Notes under the pieces: model-generated
Told to the model about the DNA's origin: nothing
What the model saw: only the letters and a program-made list of their open reading frames with translations
Databases searched by the model: none
Translations under genes and position numbers: made by a program
DNA from: Oceanobacillus chungangensis
GTDB lineage: Bacteria; Bacillota; Bacilli; Bacillales; Amphibacillaceae
Reading direction: 5' to 3'
Length of the DNA stretch: 54,441 nucleotides
NCBI RefSeq assembly: GCF_003369565.1
Contig: NZ_PIOD01000013.1
Coordinates: 1 to 54,441 of the forward strand
Shown: in pieces, positions 16,192 through 24,260 of the stretch
Layout of the letters: the number at the start of each line of letters is the position of its first letter
How positions within the stretch are numbered: position 1 is the stretch's first letter

Positions 16192-18126
16192 CTACCCCTC
16201 AATCCGTACAGGCATAACTTCCGCTATTGATTTTCCGTATTTATCCTTTTCCTCTTCCGTCATCCAAATATGAATGACTCCATGATCCGAGCTTGTCCGA
16301 ACTAATCGACCAATCCCTTGACGCATTCTTAAGAGCATATAAGGTGCATCCACTTCTTGATCTGGATTTGCTGCGTGTTTGCGCTTCGCCTCAAATACTG
16401 CATCCTTTGGTGGGAATGGCAGAGAGGAAATGATGACCTGAGTCAATGGTTCCCCCGGAACATCTAAGCCTTCCCAGAGATGATGTGCGCACAATACTGA
16501 CGATTCCCCTGACTGGAATTCACGAACCATCGTACTTATTTCCTTATCACCTTCATACATTAACACGAATGGCCATGTTTGATTATTAGCCCACGATCTG
16601 AAAAGCTCCATCTCCCGAGCGGTGGAGAATAACACGAGTGAATGACCATTATTTTCTATTAATTCCTCATAAATCCCTTGCCATTTTTCTAAATCACCTG
16701 TATCCAAATGACCTTCGATTTTCATCTGTTCGTCATAATCAAACGGCGAGGCAACGGAGAAGGATTCATATGATTCGATCCCTAAACTGTTAGCTAGATA
16801 ATTGAAGTCTCCATTTTGTGCTAATGTTGCCGAAGAGAATAGGAACGGAATCTTTTGTGAAAATACTTCCTGCTTTAGCACATCCTCTACTAACCGTGGC
16901 ATAATTACAAAGCTTGTCGTACTCTCATTTTCTTCCAGCCAATATATTCCCTCATCATCTTTTAATAAGATGGATAAACCATAATCGAAGAACTCTAAAT
17001 ACTCTTCAATAATTTTAATATAATAGTCGTCCATCGTGAATAATTCAGAATCAAAAACAAGCTGTTCTAGTAATTGTTGTACTTTGTCATCCAAATTCCT
17101 CGCCATTTCCAGCATCATTTTCGATGGGGCTAATTGCTTCCGATTCGACCCTTCGACAGCTGTAGCAGTATCTCCAAGAAGTTCAAACCACGCATCATTT
17201 AACTCTAGAATATCTTCTACTAATAATAAGGATTGCTCACGAATATCTTGACCCATATAGCCAGTTAACACATTCGTCAACGTATCCAGATTATAACGAT
17301 AAGTTAATCCCTTTTGTGCAGCGAACTCTAATAGATGGCCTTCATCAAAAACTACCGAACTAGCTTCAGGTAAGAGTGGCATCTGCCCTTCACGCTTGCG
17401 TGATTCCTTCGTCCAAATATGCTCCATGTAGAAATCATGGGAACAAATGATAATATCTTTCGCATGTCGGTAATATTCCCTGTTTAACGTCTGTCCACTT
17501 CGGTGTCGGAACTCACAGGTGGAGCACTGTTGCAATGGATCCCAAGCAATCTTCTCCCACGTTTCATTCGGTACCCACGGATATTCTTTCCTGTCGCCAT
17601 ACCGTTCAAAGGTTTTCATTGAAGTTCCCGTATCGTAGACAAAATCAGGAATCTGATCATGCACACGTAAAATATCCTCATCATCTGTCACATTTGCAAG
17701 CGGATCAAGCTTCTTCACACAAACATACTGTTCACGCGCCTTTGCTAGCCGTACATCAATTTGTAAGTCTAGTGCTTCTTCTAACTTTTCAATGTCTCCA
17801 CCTTTTTTCACAAGCTGTTCAATGAGCGTTTCATCCGCACAAGATATTATCGCCGGCTTTCCTATATAACGAGCATAGCAAATTGCATATAATAAATAAA
17901 CGAGTGTCTTTCCTGTTCCTACACCCGCTTCCGCAAAAATCGTACGTTTATTTTTAATAGCATTTTCTAACTGAAACGCCATGTATATTTGTTCATCTCT
18001 TAATTCAAAACCTTGTTCAGGTAAGATTTCATAAAAAACATCACCAATATAATCACCCAAACGATCAAAGAAATTCTCTGTTTTTGAAACAGTAAATGGA
18101 AGGGAACGCTTTGTGTCCATATTCAT
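16192..18126 (-). CDS. DinG/XPD-family ATP-dependent helicase (YpvA-like)
   Basis: 644 residues of superfamily 2 helicase. Q/motif I region is FELRDEQ...FAEAGVGTGKTLVYLLYA (Walker A ca. 68-75). Cysteines in YVCVKKL and QQCSTCEFR probably hold the [4Fe-4S] cluster of XPD/DinG enzymes. Motif II is VVFDEGH. The C-terminal half has SLVLFSTAREM and RMRQGIGRLVRTSSDHG (motif VI). B. subtilis YpvA is similar in length and layout; there is no N-terminal exonuclease domain as in long DinG. It probably unwinds DNA with 5'-3' polarity in repair. I start at the ATG 6 bases after AGAGGAG; the open frame extends 20 codons further upstream without a site. Confidence 0.85.
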   Translation of the reverse strand: MNMDTKRSLPFTVSKTENFFDRLGDYIGDVFYEILPEQGFELRDEQIYMAFQLENAIKNKRTIFAEAGVGTGKTLVYLLYAICYARYIGKPAIISCADETLIEQLVKKGGDIEKLEEALDLQIDVRLAKAREQYVCVKKLDPLANVTDDEDILRVHDQIPDFVYDTGTSMKTFERYGDRKEYPWVPNETWEKIAWDPLQQCSTCEFRHRSGQTLNREYYRHAKDIIICSHDFYMEHIWTKESRKREGQMPLLPEASSVVFDEGHLLEFAAQKGLTYRYNLDTLTNVLTGYMGQDIREQSLLLVEDILELNDAWFELLGDTATAVEGSNRKQLAPSKMMLEMARNLDDKVQQLLEQLVFDSELFTMDDYYIKIIEEYLEFFDYGLSILLKDDEGIYWLEENESTTSFVIMPRLVEDVLKQEVFSQKIPFLFSSATLAQNGDFNYLANSLGIESYESFSVASPFDYDEQMKIEGHLDTGDLEKWQGIYEELIENNGHSLVLFSTAREMELFRSWANNQTWPFVLMYEGDKEISTMVREFQSGESSVLCAHHLWEGLDVPGEPLTQVIISSLPFPPKDAVFEAKRKHAANPDQEVDAPYMLLRMRQGIGRLVRTSSDHGVIHIWMTEEEKDKYGKSIAEVMPVRIEG

Positions 18127-18494
18127 AGTAAACTCCTCTTTATAAAGTGAACCTTCATTGAGTCGGGGAGTCTCTCTCCATCCCACTCAATGTTAGTTTA
18201 ACGAATCGGGCTTTTGCAGGCAGATACCAATTACATTTCTTTGGCTTCTCTCTAATTCTTGAAGTGAGAGTCTTACTGCCCGTTAATGCGGGATAAATTT
18301 CCTAAGCAAACTTATATAATAGCATAGTAAATTACTGTAACGCAAACAATAATAGGATACATCTTGATTAAGAAAAAATAATTGCTAAATATTTTTTCAA
18401 TTGTACAATATTAAGTATAGCCATAATAGGATGAAACTTACACTATCAAGTTCTAGAAAGCTTGATACTATTTAAATTGAGAGAAGGGAAAGCT
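18127..18494. other. Intergenic region with a small GC-richer block and an fsr promoter candidate
   Basis: No gene seen. At 18200-18300 a GC-richer stretch contains AAGTGAGAGTCTTACTGCCC and CCCGTTAATGCGGG, which looks like a Bacillaceae intergenic repeat, but no second copy is present in the window. A candidate sigma-A promoter for the MFS gene is TTGCTA (18383-18388), 16 bases, TACAAT (18405-18410). Confidence 0.4.
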
Positions 18495-19721
18495 GTGGAA
18501 AATACCACTAAAGAGAAGGCCCAGATACTAAAGAATAGTGAACCAATCTATTCTATTTTATTCATTATTGGAATATGCCATCTATTAAATGATTCCTTGC
18601 AAGCCGTGATTCCTGCAATGTTTCCGATTTTGGAGAAATCACTGGGGCTAACATTTACACAGCTTGGACTTATCGCGTTTACATTAAATATGATTTCCTC
18701 TGTTATGCAGCCGTTAGTAGGAATGTATACGGATAAGCGACCGATTCCCTTTGCATTGCCAATTGGACTAACGAGCAGCATGTTCGGTATGCTCGGTCTC
18801 GCACTAGCACCTAATTTCTGGATGATTCTTTTAAGTGTTGTCTTTATTGGTCTTGGTTCTGCTGTTTTCCACCCAGAGGGGTCTCGTGTAGCCTATCTTG
18901 CTGCTGGTACGAAGCGGGGACTATCCCAATCGATTTACCAAGTTGGAGGAAATGCTGGGCAAGCACTTGCTCCGTTAATCACAGCCTTAATCCTCGTTCC
19001 GCTCGGTCAGTTTGGAGCAATTTGGTTCACCTTAGTTGCTGCATTAGCTGTCATGTTTCTCTCATACATAGCAAAATGGTATGCACAGCAAATAAAGGTA
19101 TTCAAAAGCAAGAAAAAAACACAAAATATAAGAAAACCTAGTAAAAATGTTTCCAAAGCAATTAAAGGCGCTATTATCATTCTTATCTTCGTCACCTTTG
19201 CACGTTCATGGTATAGTGCAGCAATCTCTAATTTCTATGCATTTTATGTTATGGATAATTATGGGATCACGATAGCAAACGCACAAGTTTACATCTTTAC
19301 TTTTCTAGCAATGGGAGCTGTCGGAACATTCCTTGGCGGTCCTTTAGCTGATCGATTCGGTAAACGGAATATTATTCTTTTCTCCTTATTAGGATCTGCA
19401 CCGCTTGCATTAGCCCTTCCATACGTCGGACCGATTATCGCTATCATTATACTTGCAGTAATCGGATTAATGTTAATGTCCAGCTTCTCTGTCACCGTTG
19501 TGTATGCACAGGAGCTCGTACCGGGTAAAATTGGTACGATGTCAGGTTTAATTGTCGGGTTTGCATTTGGCATGGGAGCAATCGGTTCCGTTACCCTTGG
19601 TGCCCTAATCGATTTCTCTGGATTAACACCAACGATGATTATGATTTCACTATTACCATTATTAGGATTTGCAACATTCCTATTACCAACCGACGAAAAG
19701 GTGAAAAAGTGGTATGCATGA
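18495..19721 (+). CDS. MFS transporter, fosmidomycin-resistance (Fsr/YfnC) family
   Basis: 408 residues with 12 hydrophobic segments. Family landmarks are GICHLLNDSLQAVIPAMFPIL in helix 1, MYTDKRP in the helix 2-3 loop (motif A region), GLGSAVFHPEGSRVAYLA (the Fsr-typical HPEGSR), YQVGGNAGQALAPL and GPLADRFGKRN in the second half. It probably exports drugs or metabolites; fosmidomycin resistance is the namesake, not proven here. The start GTG follows AGAAGGGAAAGCT. An upstream in-frame start lacks a ribosome-binding site. The length matches B. subtilis YfnC. Confidence 0.85.
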   Translation: MENTTKEKAQILKNSEPIYSILFIIGICHLLNDSLQAVIPAMFPILEKSLGLTFTQLGLIAFTLNMISSVMQPLVGMYTDKRPIPFALPIGLTSSMFGMLGLALAPNFWMILLSVVFIGLGSAVFHPEGSRVAYLAAGTKRGLSQSIYQVGGNAGQALAPLITALILVPLGQFGAIWFTLVAALAVMFLSYIAKWYAQQIKVFKSKKKTQNIRKPSKNVSKAIKGAIIILIFVTFARSWYSAAISNFYAFYVMDNYGITIANAQVYIFTFLAMGAVGTFLGGPLADRFGKRNIILFSLLGSAPLALALPYVGPIIAIIILAVIGLMLMSSFSVTVVYAQELVPGKIGTMSGLIVGFAFGMGAIGSVTLGALIDFSGLTPTMIMISLLPLLGFATFLLPTDEKVKKWYA

Positions 19722-19743
19722 GTAGCGTTTAATAATGTCAATA

Positions 19744-19781
19744 AGGCCAAGAATATCCTTTCTCAGAGAAATTCTTGGCCT
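19744..19781 (+). terminator. Terminator after the MFS gene
   Basis: An 11-bp perfect stem AGGCCAAGAAT/ATTCTTGGCCT lies 22 bases after the stop, with a weak T-tail. It may serve both this gene and the converging thioesterase gene. Confidence 0.7.
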
Positions 19782-19873
19782 CCAATATAGTGTCTCCTCT
19801 TGTTTCATGAACAAAACTATATAACAGAGTTCATGGTCCCTCATTTCCTCATTGTTCTATCTTCCTCTACGTT

Positions 19874-20347
19874 TTAACCGAAAGATTTCGGCATCACAAC
19901 AGCATCAACCATACCTTTTGCACAAACCAAATCTTTCGCGAATACTTCAGTGTGTATTTTCCAACGTTTAGGATGAACCTCTTCCAACTTGCCAACTGCT
20001 TTTAACCGTACTCCCTGTGGGGTTGGTTTCATAAAATCAATCGAAAGTGACGCCGTAACAAATCTCGGTGGTTCAACTTCATCACCTGGTTCATGACCAT
20101 TTTTACGGTGTAATGCAAGCGATGCAGACCCGGTACTATGGCAATCTATTAAAGAAGCAATCAATCCGCCATAGACAAAACCAGGTATTGCTGTATGTTC
20201 TAAAAGTGGAGTATAAACCGTTATCGTTTCTTCTCCTTGCCACCCCGTTCTAAGATGTAATCCATGTTCATTTAATCTCCCACAACCATAGCACCAAGCA
20301 TAATCATCTGCATACTCATCTTGAACCGCATGTATCACATTATCCAC
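19874..20347 (-). CDS. PaaI/THEM4-like hotdog-fold thioesterase
   Basis: 157 residues. The hotdog core carries IPGFVYGGLIASLIDCHSTGSA (ca. 54-75), matching the PaaI pattern with Gly-Gly and the catalytic Asp in the central helix. A cysteine pair precedes it (WCYGCGRLNEHGL), as in the THEM4-like subgroup. It probably hydrolyses acyl-CoA thioesters; the substrate cannot be told. The GTG start follows GGAGGGTG at 8 bases. It is divergent from the dehydrogenase gene at 20536 and convergent with the MFS gene. Confidence 0.78.
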   Translation of the reverse strand: MDNVIHAVQDEYADDYAWCYGCGRLNEHGLHLRTGWQGEETITVYTPLLEHTAIPGFVYGGLIASLIDCHSTGSASLALHRKNGHEPGDEVEPPRFVTASLSIDFMKPTPQGVRLKAVGKLEEVHPKRWKIHTEVFAKDLVCAKGMVDAVVMPKSFG

Positions 20348-20535
20348 CTAAAAATCACCCTCCTTATTAAAATGAGTATAACATTTATCATCTATTTTAG
20401 AATATTCTGGACTAATGAAATTTGCATTAATGATAAGTCCAATTAATCGATTCTTTAATGACAGACAGACCAATCTTTGCTAATCTATAGATGTACAGGA
20501 GAAGACGTTTCATTACATAGTTGGGGGTTATTTAC

Positions 20536-21597
20536 ATGAAGAAACTCGTCCTATTAGGCGGGGGTTATGGTGGCATAAAAGTATTAACAGGCCTACTTGA
20601 TTATCAATTACCTGAAGATTTACATATCACTGTCGTAGATCGAAATCCATTCCGTTCGTTAAAAACAGAATTCTTTACGATTGCGGCTGGAACAGTCGCG
20701 GAAAGGGATGTACGCGTTGATTTTCCAGATGATAAACGCGTACAGTACGTTTTTCGTGATATTACAAAAATTGACACGGAAAAACAACAAATTATATTCC
20801 AAGATCCTGAAGAAACGATTTCCTATGATTATTTAGTTATTGGTCTTGGATGTGAGGATAATTATCACGGGACACCTGGGGCGGAGGAATTCACTGAAAG
20901 TGTACAGACCTTCCAAAAGGCACGTAATACCGGCGTAGCCGTGGGCAATTTAAAGGCTTATGGAAATGTATCCATCGTTGGCGCCGGATTAAGTGGAATC
21001 GAAGTCGCCTCTGAAATACGGGAAAGTAGATCAGATTTGAATATCCGCTTGCTTGACCGAGGTGCTACCGTACTGAAAGCATTTGATTCTAAAATTCAAT
21101 CCTATGTAGAAGATTGGTTTGCGGAAAATAATGTCGAGGTAATTCACCATTCAAACGTTGAATACGTTGAAAAAGACGGTGTATGCAACAATGGTGTTTG
21201 CTTCCTTAATGATGTTACAATCTGGACTGCAGGAGTCAGACCAAATTATTTAGTCCGTGAATTACCATTCGCAAAGGATAACCAAGAAAAGATTATCGTA
21301 AATGACTATTATCAAGTGCCAACCAATCCAAATGTCTATGTATTAGGTGACTGTGCTTCATCCTACTATTCACCGAGTGCACAGTTAGCAGGACTACAAG
21401 GAGAAAGAATTGCAGAGGTATTGCTATCGATTTTCACCGGTAAAAAGCTCAAAACACCTAAAGAGATCAAATTGAAAGGGACGCTTGGTTCTTTAGGAAA
21501 ATCGGATGGCTTCGGTAACATGATGAAAACACCATTTACTGGATTCTTGCCTCGCTTGGCGAAATCTGGCGTATTATGGCTCAGTAAACGTCATTAA
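20536..21597 (+). CDS. NAD(P)/FAD-dependent oxidoreductase, NDH-2-like (YutJ family)
   Basis: 353 residues with two dinucleotide folds: FAD site KLVLLGGGYGGIKVL at the N-terminus and NAD(P)H site VSIVGAGLSGIEVASEI (ca. 145-161). The second FAD motif VYVLGDCASS (ca. 269-278) is also present. The order matches type II NADH dehydrogenases. The C-terminus (residues ~300-353) is shorter than in Ndh and lacks an obvious membrane anchor, which resembles B. subtilis YutJ. It may oxidise NADH with quinone as acceptor or be a related disulfide-independent reductase. The ATG follows GGGGGTT. A terminator follows at 21603. Confidence 0.78.
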   Translation: MKKLVLLGGGYGGIKVLTGLLDYQLPEDLHITVVDRNPFRSLKTEFFTIAAGTVAERDVRVDFPDDKRVQYVFRDITKIDTEKQQIIFQDPEETISYDYLVIGLGCEDNYHGTPGAEEFTESVQTFQKARNTGVAVGNLKAYGNVSIVGAGLSGIEVASEIRESRSDLNIRLLDRGATVLKAFDSKIQSYVEDWFAENNVEVIHHSNVEYVEKDGVCNNGVCFLNDVTIWTAGVRPNYLVRELPFAKDNQEKIIVNDYYQVPTNPNVYVLGDCASSYYSPSAQLAGLQGERIAEVLLSIFTGKKLKTPKEIKLKGTLGSLGKSDGFGNMMKTPFTGFLPRLAKSGVLWLSKRH

Positions 21598-21602
21598 GAA
21601 CT

Positions 21603-21642
21603 GGAAAGGAATCTAGATCTCCATTCAGATTCCTTTCCTTTC
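21603..21642 (+). terminator. Terminator after the NDH-2-like gene
   Basis: GGAAAGGAATCT (21603-21614) pairs perfectly with AGATTCCTTTCC (21627-21638), followed by TTTCTC. Confidence 0.8.
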
Positions 21643-21684
21643 TCAAAGTAAAATTCACATTTATATCACTTAAGGAGAAAACCA

Positions 21685-22197
21685 GTGAAGATTAATTACA
21701 ACCTGACTGAAGATGATTACCTAAAATTTAACCTGTTCCATATGAAAAACTCTAAATCTGTTATGAGATCACTAAATATCCAAAGATTTTTGACCCCAGT
21801 ATTCTTTATCTTAATATCCTATTTATTTTCTAAGATTGCCGAAACACCATTCTTATTTGCATTTATACCTTTTTTCATTATGAGCATACTATGGATCATT
21901 TTTTATCCAAAGTTTTTCTACAAAACAATAATCCGAAATGTAAAGAAAATGATTCGTGAAGGTCAGAATGGCGGACTAATTGGAGAGCATCATATGATAT
22001 TTACAAAAGACGAAATAACGGAATCCACATCCACTGACGAAACAAAAGTGAAATGGTCTGGCATTCAAGCATTTAAAGAGGACAATGATTATTTCTACCT
22101 ATACAATAGCTCCGTAAGTGCCTATATCCTGCCGAAAAGGGAATTAACGAATGTCGATGAAGTTAAAGGGTATATAGAGGAACGTTTGATCGTATAA
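21685..22197 (+). CDS. YcxB-like domain membrane protein
   Basis: 170 residues. An N-terminal YNLTEDDYLKFNLFHMKNS segment, two central membrane helices (ca. 34-75) and a C-terminal soluble part with HHMIFTKDEITESTSTDET and KVKWSGIQAFKEDNDYFYLY make up the layout of YcxB-like proteins. The domain has no established function. The GTG start follows AAGGAG at 8 bases, and a strong terminator follows. It is monocistronic. Confidence 0.7.
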   Translation: MKINYNLTEDDYLKFNLFHMKNSKSVMRSLNIQRFLTPVFFILISYLFSKIAETPFLFAFIPFFIMSILWIIFYPKFFYKTIIRNVKKMIREGQNGGLIGEHHMIFTKDEITESTSTDETKVKWSGIQAFKEDNDYFYLYNSSVSAYILPKRELTNVDEVKGYIEERLIV

Positions 22198-22220
22198 TTA
22201 ATTACTAATTCTAAATGAGA

Positions 22221-22253
22221 AGCGGACAGTGTGTGATTCTGTCCGCTCTTTTT
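22221..22253 (+). terminator. Terminator after the YcxB-like gene
   Basis: AGCGGACAG (22221-22229) pairs with CTGTCCGCT (22239-22247), followed by CTTTTTT. It is a classic intrinsic terminator. Confidence 0.88.
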
Positions 22254-22354
22254 TCTGTAAATTTACCTAAATTTAATATCCAGTTAGTACTAACTTAACA
22301 GTCTTTCGTTATGCTAAAGATATCATTAAGAATATTAATTTGGGAGGTACAGTA

Positions 22355-22414
22355 ATGCGATTTCTAACTAAACTTAGTATCAGTTTCGTTGGCGCTATCC
22401 TGTGGTTCTTTTAA
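22355..22414 (+). CDS. Candidate 19-residue hydrophobic peptide
   Basis: A 20-codon frame encodes MRFLTKLSISFVGAILWFF. Its ATG lies 6 bases after a near-perfect GGGAGGT site, and a terminator hairpin starts 17 bases after the stop. The peptide has a short basic N-terminus and one hydrophobic stretch, as in small membrane peptides and type I toxin-like peptides. The alternative is the signal-peptide stub of a deleted gene. No homologue is recognised. No clear promoter is committed to; TATGCT at 22312 is a possible -10. Confidence 0.4.
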   Translation: MRFLTKLSISFVGAILWFF

Positions 22415-22431
22415 TACAAATAAGTCTCACT

Positions 22432-22465
22432 ATCGCAAATTTTATCAAATGCGATTTTGTTTTTT
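22432..22465 (+). terminator. Terminator directly after the 19-residue peptide frame
   Basis: ATCGCA (22432-22437) pairs with TGCGAT (22450-22455), followed by TTTGTTTTTT. The short stem and strong T-tail suit an intrinsic terminator. Confidence 0.6.
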
Positions 22466-22623
22466 CAAACGCTATCTTCAGCGCTTGTGATGATTTAATT
22501 CTTCACCGAGTGATTCCCCGTACTTATTCTATTTTTTCTTTCTCCGGACAATATCTTCCCACTCATGTAGAAATAAAAGGATTCATTCCTTCAGATTTCT
22601 ATTATATACGGTTTTGGCAGCAA

Positions 22624-22657
22624 AAAATCGCAGCGCTATCCTCAGCACTGCGATTTT
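22624..22657. terminator. Terminator, probably for the HAD phosphatase gene
   Basis: AAAATCGCAG (22624-22633) pairs perfectly with CTGCGATTTT (22648-22657). On the minus strand the stem runs into TTTTTTG, which suits the gene ending at 22781. No gene is accepted between 22415 and 22780. Confidence 0.7.
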
Positions 22658-22780
22658 CCTTATCTAATTACAAACAATATTCCTCTTGATGACACCGAAA
22701 CCAGTAAGTCAACACCATCTCTGGTTGCTCTTTCATTTGCTCAATGTGCGCGCTCCCTAACCTATTAGGGATTTATTACA

Positions 22781-23647
22781 TTATGCCTTCACTTCCTGCA
22801 GCATCTCTTCTATCGCAGCAGCCACACCATGCTCAATATTGGATTTTGTCGTATAATCACAAAGATCCTGTATACCTTCAGCAGCATTCTCCATTGCAAC
22901 TCCACGACCAGCCATCTGAAGCATGCTAGCGTCATTCCAATTATCACCTAAAGCCATAACATCATTCATCTCGATGCCCATACTAGCCGCAAAGCTATCC
23001 AATGCTATTCCTTTTTGCGCTTCTGGATGATTAAATTCTAGATTAATATCACCTGAAGAGGTAATCGCAATTCCTGTTTCCGCTTCTAATTCCTCACGAA
23101 CAGCAGCCAATTTTTCTTTATCATGGGAAAAAGATAAAATTTTATATATCTCAACGCTTTCAATCGAAAATATTTCCTCATAATTACCGATAAACGTCAC
23201 TGGCTCCGCTTGGAAGCGAAGCTCGGCCTTTTCTCGAACCTCTTCATCTGTGATATTTGGATTTGCTGACTTCATAATATCAACAAGTACTTGGAGGAAA
23301 TACTCTCTGCTCCCTGAATAAATTCCATCATTTGTAAAAAACTCAATATACATATCCCTTTTCTGACAACTTGCAAGGATTTTTCTTGAAATCTCTTTAT
23401 CCATCGTTACCTTACGAATAATTCCCTGATCTTGTCCATAGGAGACAGCCCCATTCAAACTAATTATCGGGCTCGTGATGCCTACAGCTTGAAGTGGTTT
23501 ACTTGCTGCCTCATAAGATCTACCCGTCGCAACAACAAACTTAATCCCTTGGTTGATCGCCTTTTTTATCGCTTCGGCATTTTCTTCACTTACAACTCCA
23601 TCTTCATTTAATAGAGTACCATCCAAATCTGATGCAATAAGTTTCAT
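22781..23647 (-). CDS. Cof-type HAD-IIB phosphatase
   Basis: 288 residues. HAD motif I is ASDLDGTLL (Asp8, Asp10), motif II lies in VVATGRSYE, the Lys is in EAQKGIALDSFA (motif III region), and motif IV is ALGDNWNDASML. A cap domain of the C2B type lies between residues ~85 and ~200. Such proteins dephosphorylate sugar phosphates, flavin intermediates or pyridoxal phosphate. The size is close to B. subtilis YwtE, which acts on a riboflavin intermediate, but the substrate cannot be assigned. It is a single minus-strand gene. Confidence 0.85.
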   Translation of the reverse strand: MKLIASDLDGTLLNEDGVVSEENAEAIKKAINQGIKFVVATGRSYEAASKPLQAVGITSPIISLNGAVSYGQDQGIIRKVTMDKEISRKILASCQKRDMYIEFFTNDGIYSGSREYFLQVLVDIMKSANPNITDEEVREKAELRFQAEPVTFIGNYEEIFSIESVEIYKILSFSHDKEKLAAVREELEAETGIAITSSGDINLEFNHPEAQKGIALDSFAASMGIEMNDVMALGDNWNDASMLQMAGRGVAMENAAEGIQDLCDYTTKSNIEHGVAAAIEEMLQEVKA

Positions 23648-23811
23648 TTTATTTCTCCTTAATTATTTACTATTCATTCTTTCCTTATTTCTCATTGAAT
23701 ACTACTTTTCATTATACTATGATTACCCCTTTTTTTCAGAGGATACACTATGAACATTAAGAAATCTTAATACATAAAGTCTCTTTAAGAGAGAGAATGA
23801 TAATGAATAGT

Positions 23812-24178
23812 TGATACAAACTGCGAACTATGAGCTACGTTGTTTTCCGCTACGGACAGTCGCTTTCCACGGGCAACGCGGTCTGCTCCTTCGGAAGAAG
23901 ACCACTTCCGATGGATCTTCAGCCGTTGCTATTCCCGCAGGAGTCTCCTGTCCTTCGCTACAATCAACGGCCATGATAGAGGAGTAGCCCTCTCGTCTTA
24001 TTACATAGATAGAAAGTTGACAGCAATTGCAAAATACCAGCGGAGAAAATACACGAAGACTCCTGCGGGAAGAAGAGCCTAGGTGAGACAGCACAAGAAG
24101 GCTCGCCAGCTCCCCGCGGAAAGCGAAGTGTATTTTTGGAGCGACTGGACCGAGAACCCCTAAACTAGTTCACAGTCT
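23812..24178 (-). repeat. Dispersed ~340-bp repeat element, copy B (most complete)
   Basis: Inverted relative to the copy at 9418-9762. Plus-strand order: AAACTGCGAACTA at the left end, CTTTCCACGGGCAACGCGG, CCCGCAGGAGTCTCCTGTCC, CAATCAACGGCC, then CCAGCGGAGAAAATACACG, AAGACTCCTGCGGGAAGAAG, CCAGCTCCCCGCGGAAAGCG, GGAGCGACTGGACC, and TAGTTCACAGTCT at the right end. The two ends are imperfect inverted repeats of each other. It fills most of the 23648-24260 gap. Confidence 0.85.
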
Positions 24179-24210
24179 ATCTAAATTACACAAACAATAC
24201 AATTGAACCT

Positions 24211-24251
24211 AAAAAAAGAGTATATGCCACTTTTAAGTAGCACATACTCTT
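24211..24251 (-). terminator. Terminator of the oligopeptide-binding protein gene
   Basis: AAGAGTATATGC (24216-24227) pairs with GCACATACTCTT (24240-24251, one mismatch). It is followed on the minus strand by seven T residues. Confidence 0.85.
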
Positions 24252-24260
24252 CTTTAATGA

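Noticed and set aside
22402..22689. 95-codon plus-strand frame
   Set aside because: It runs through two terminator hairpins, has no ribosome-binding site and looks like no protein family.
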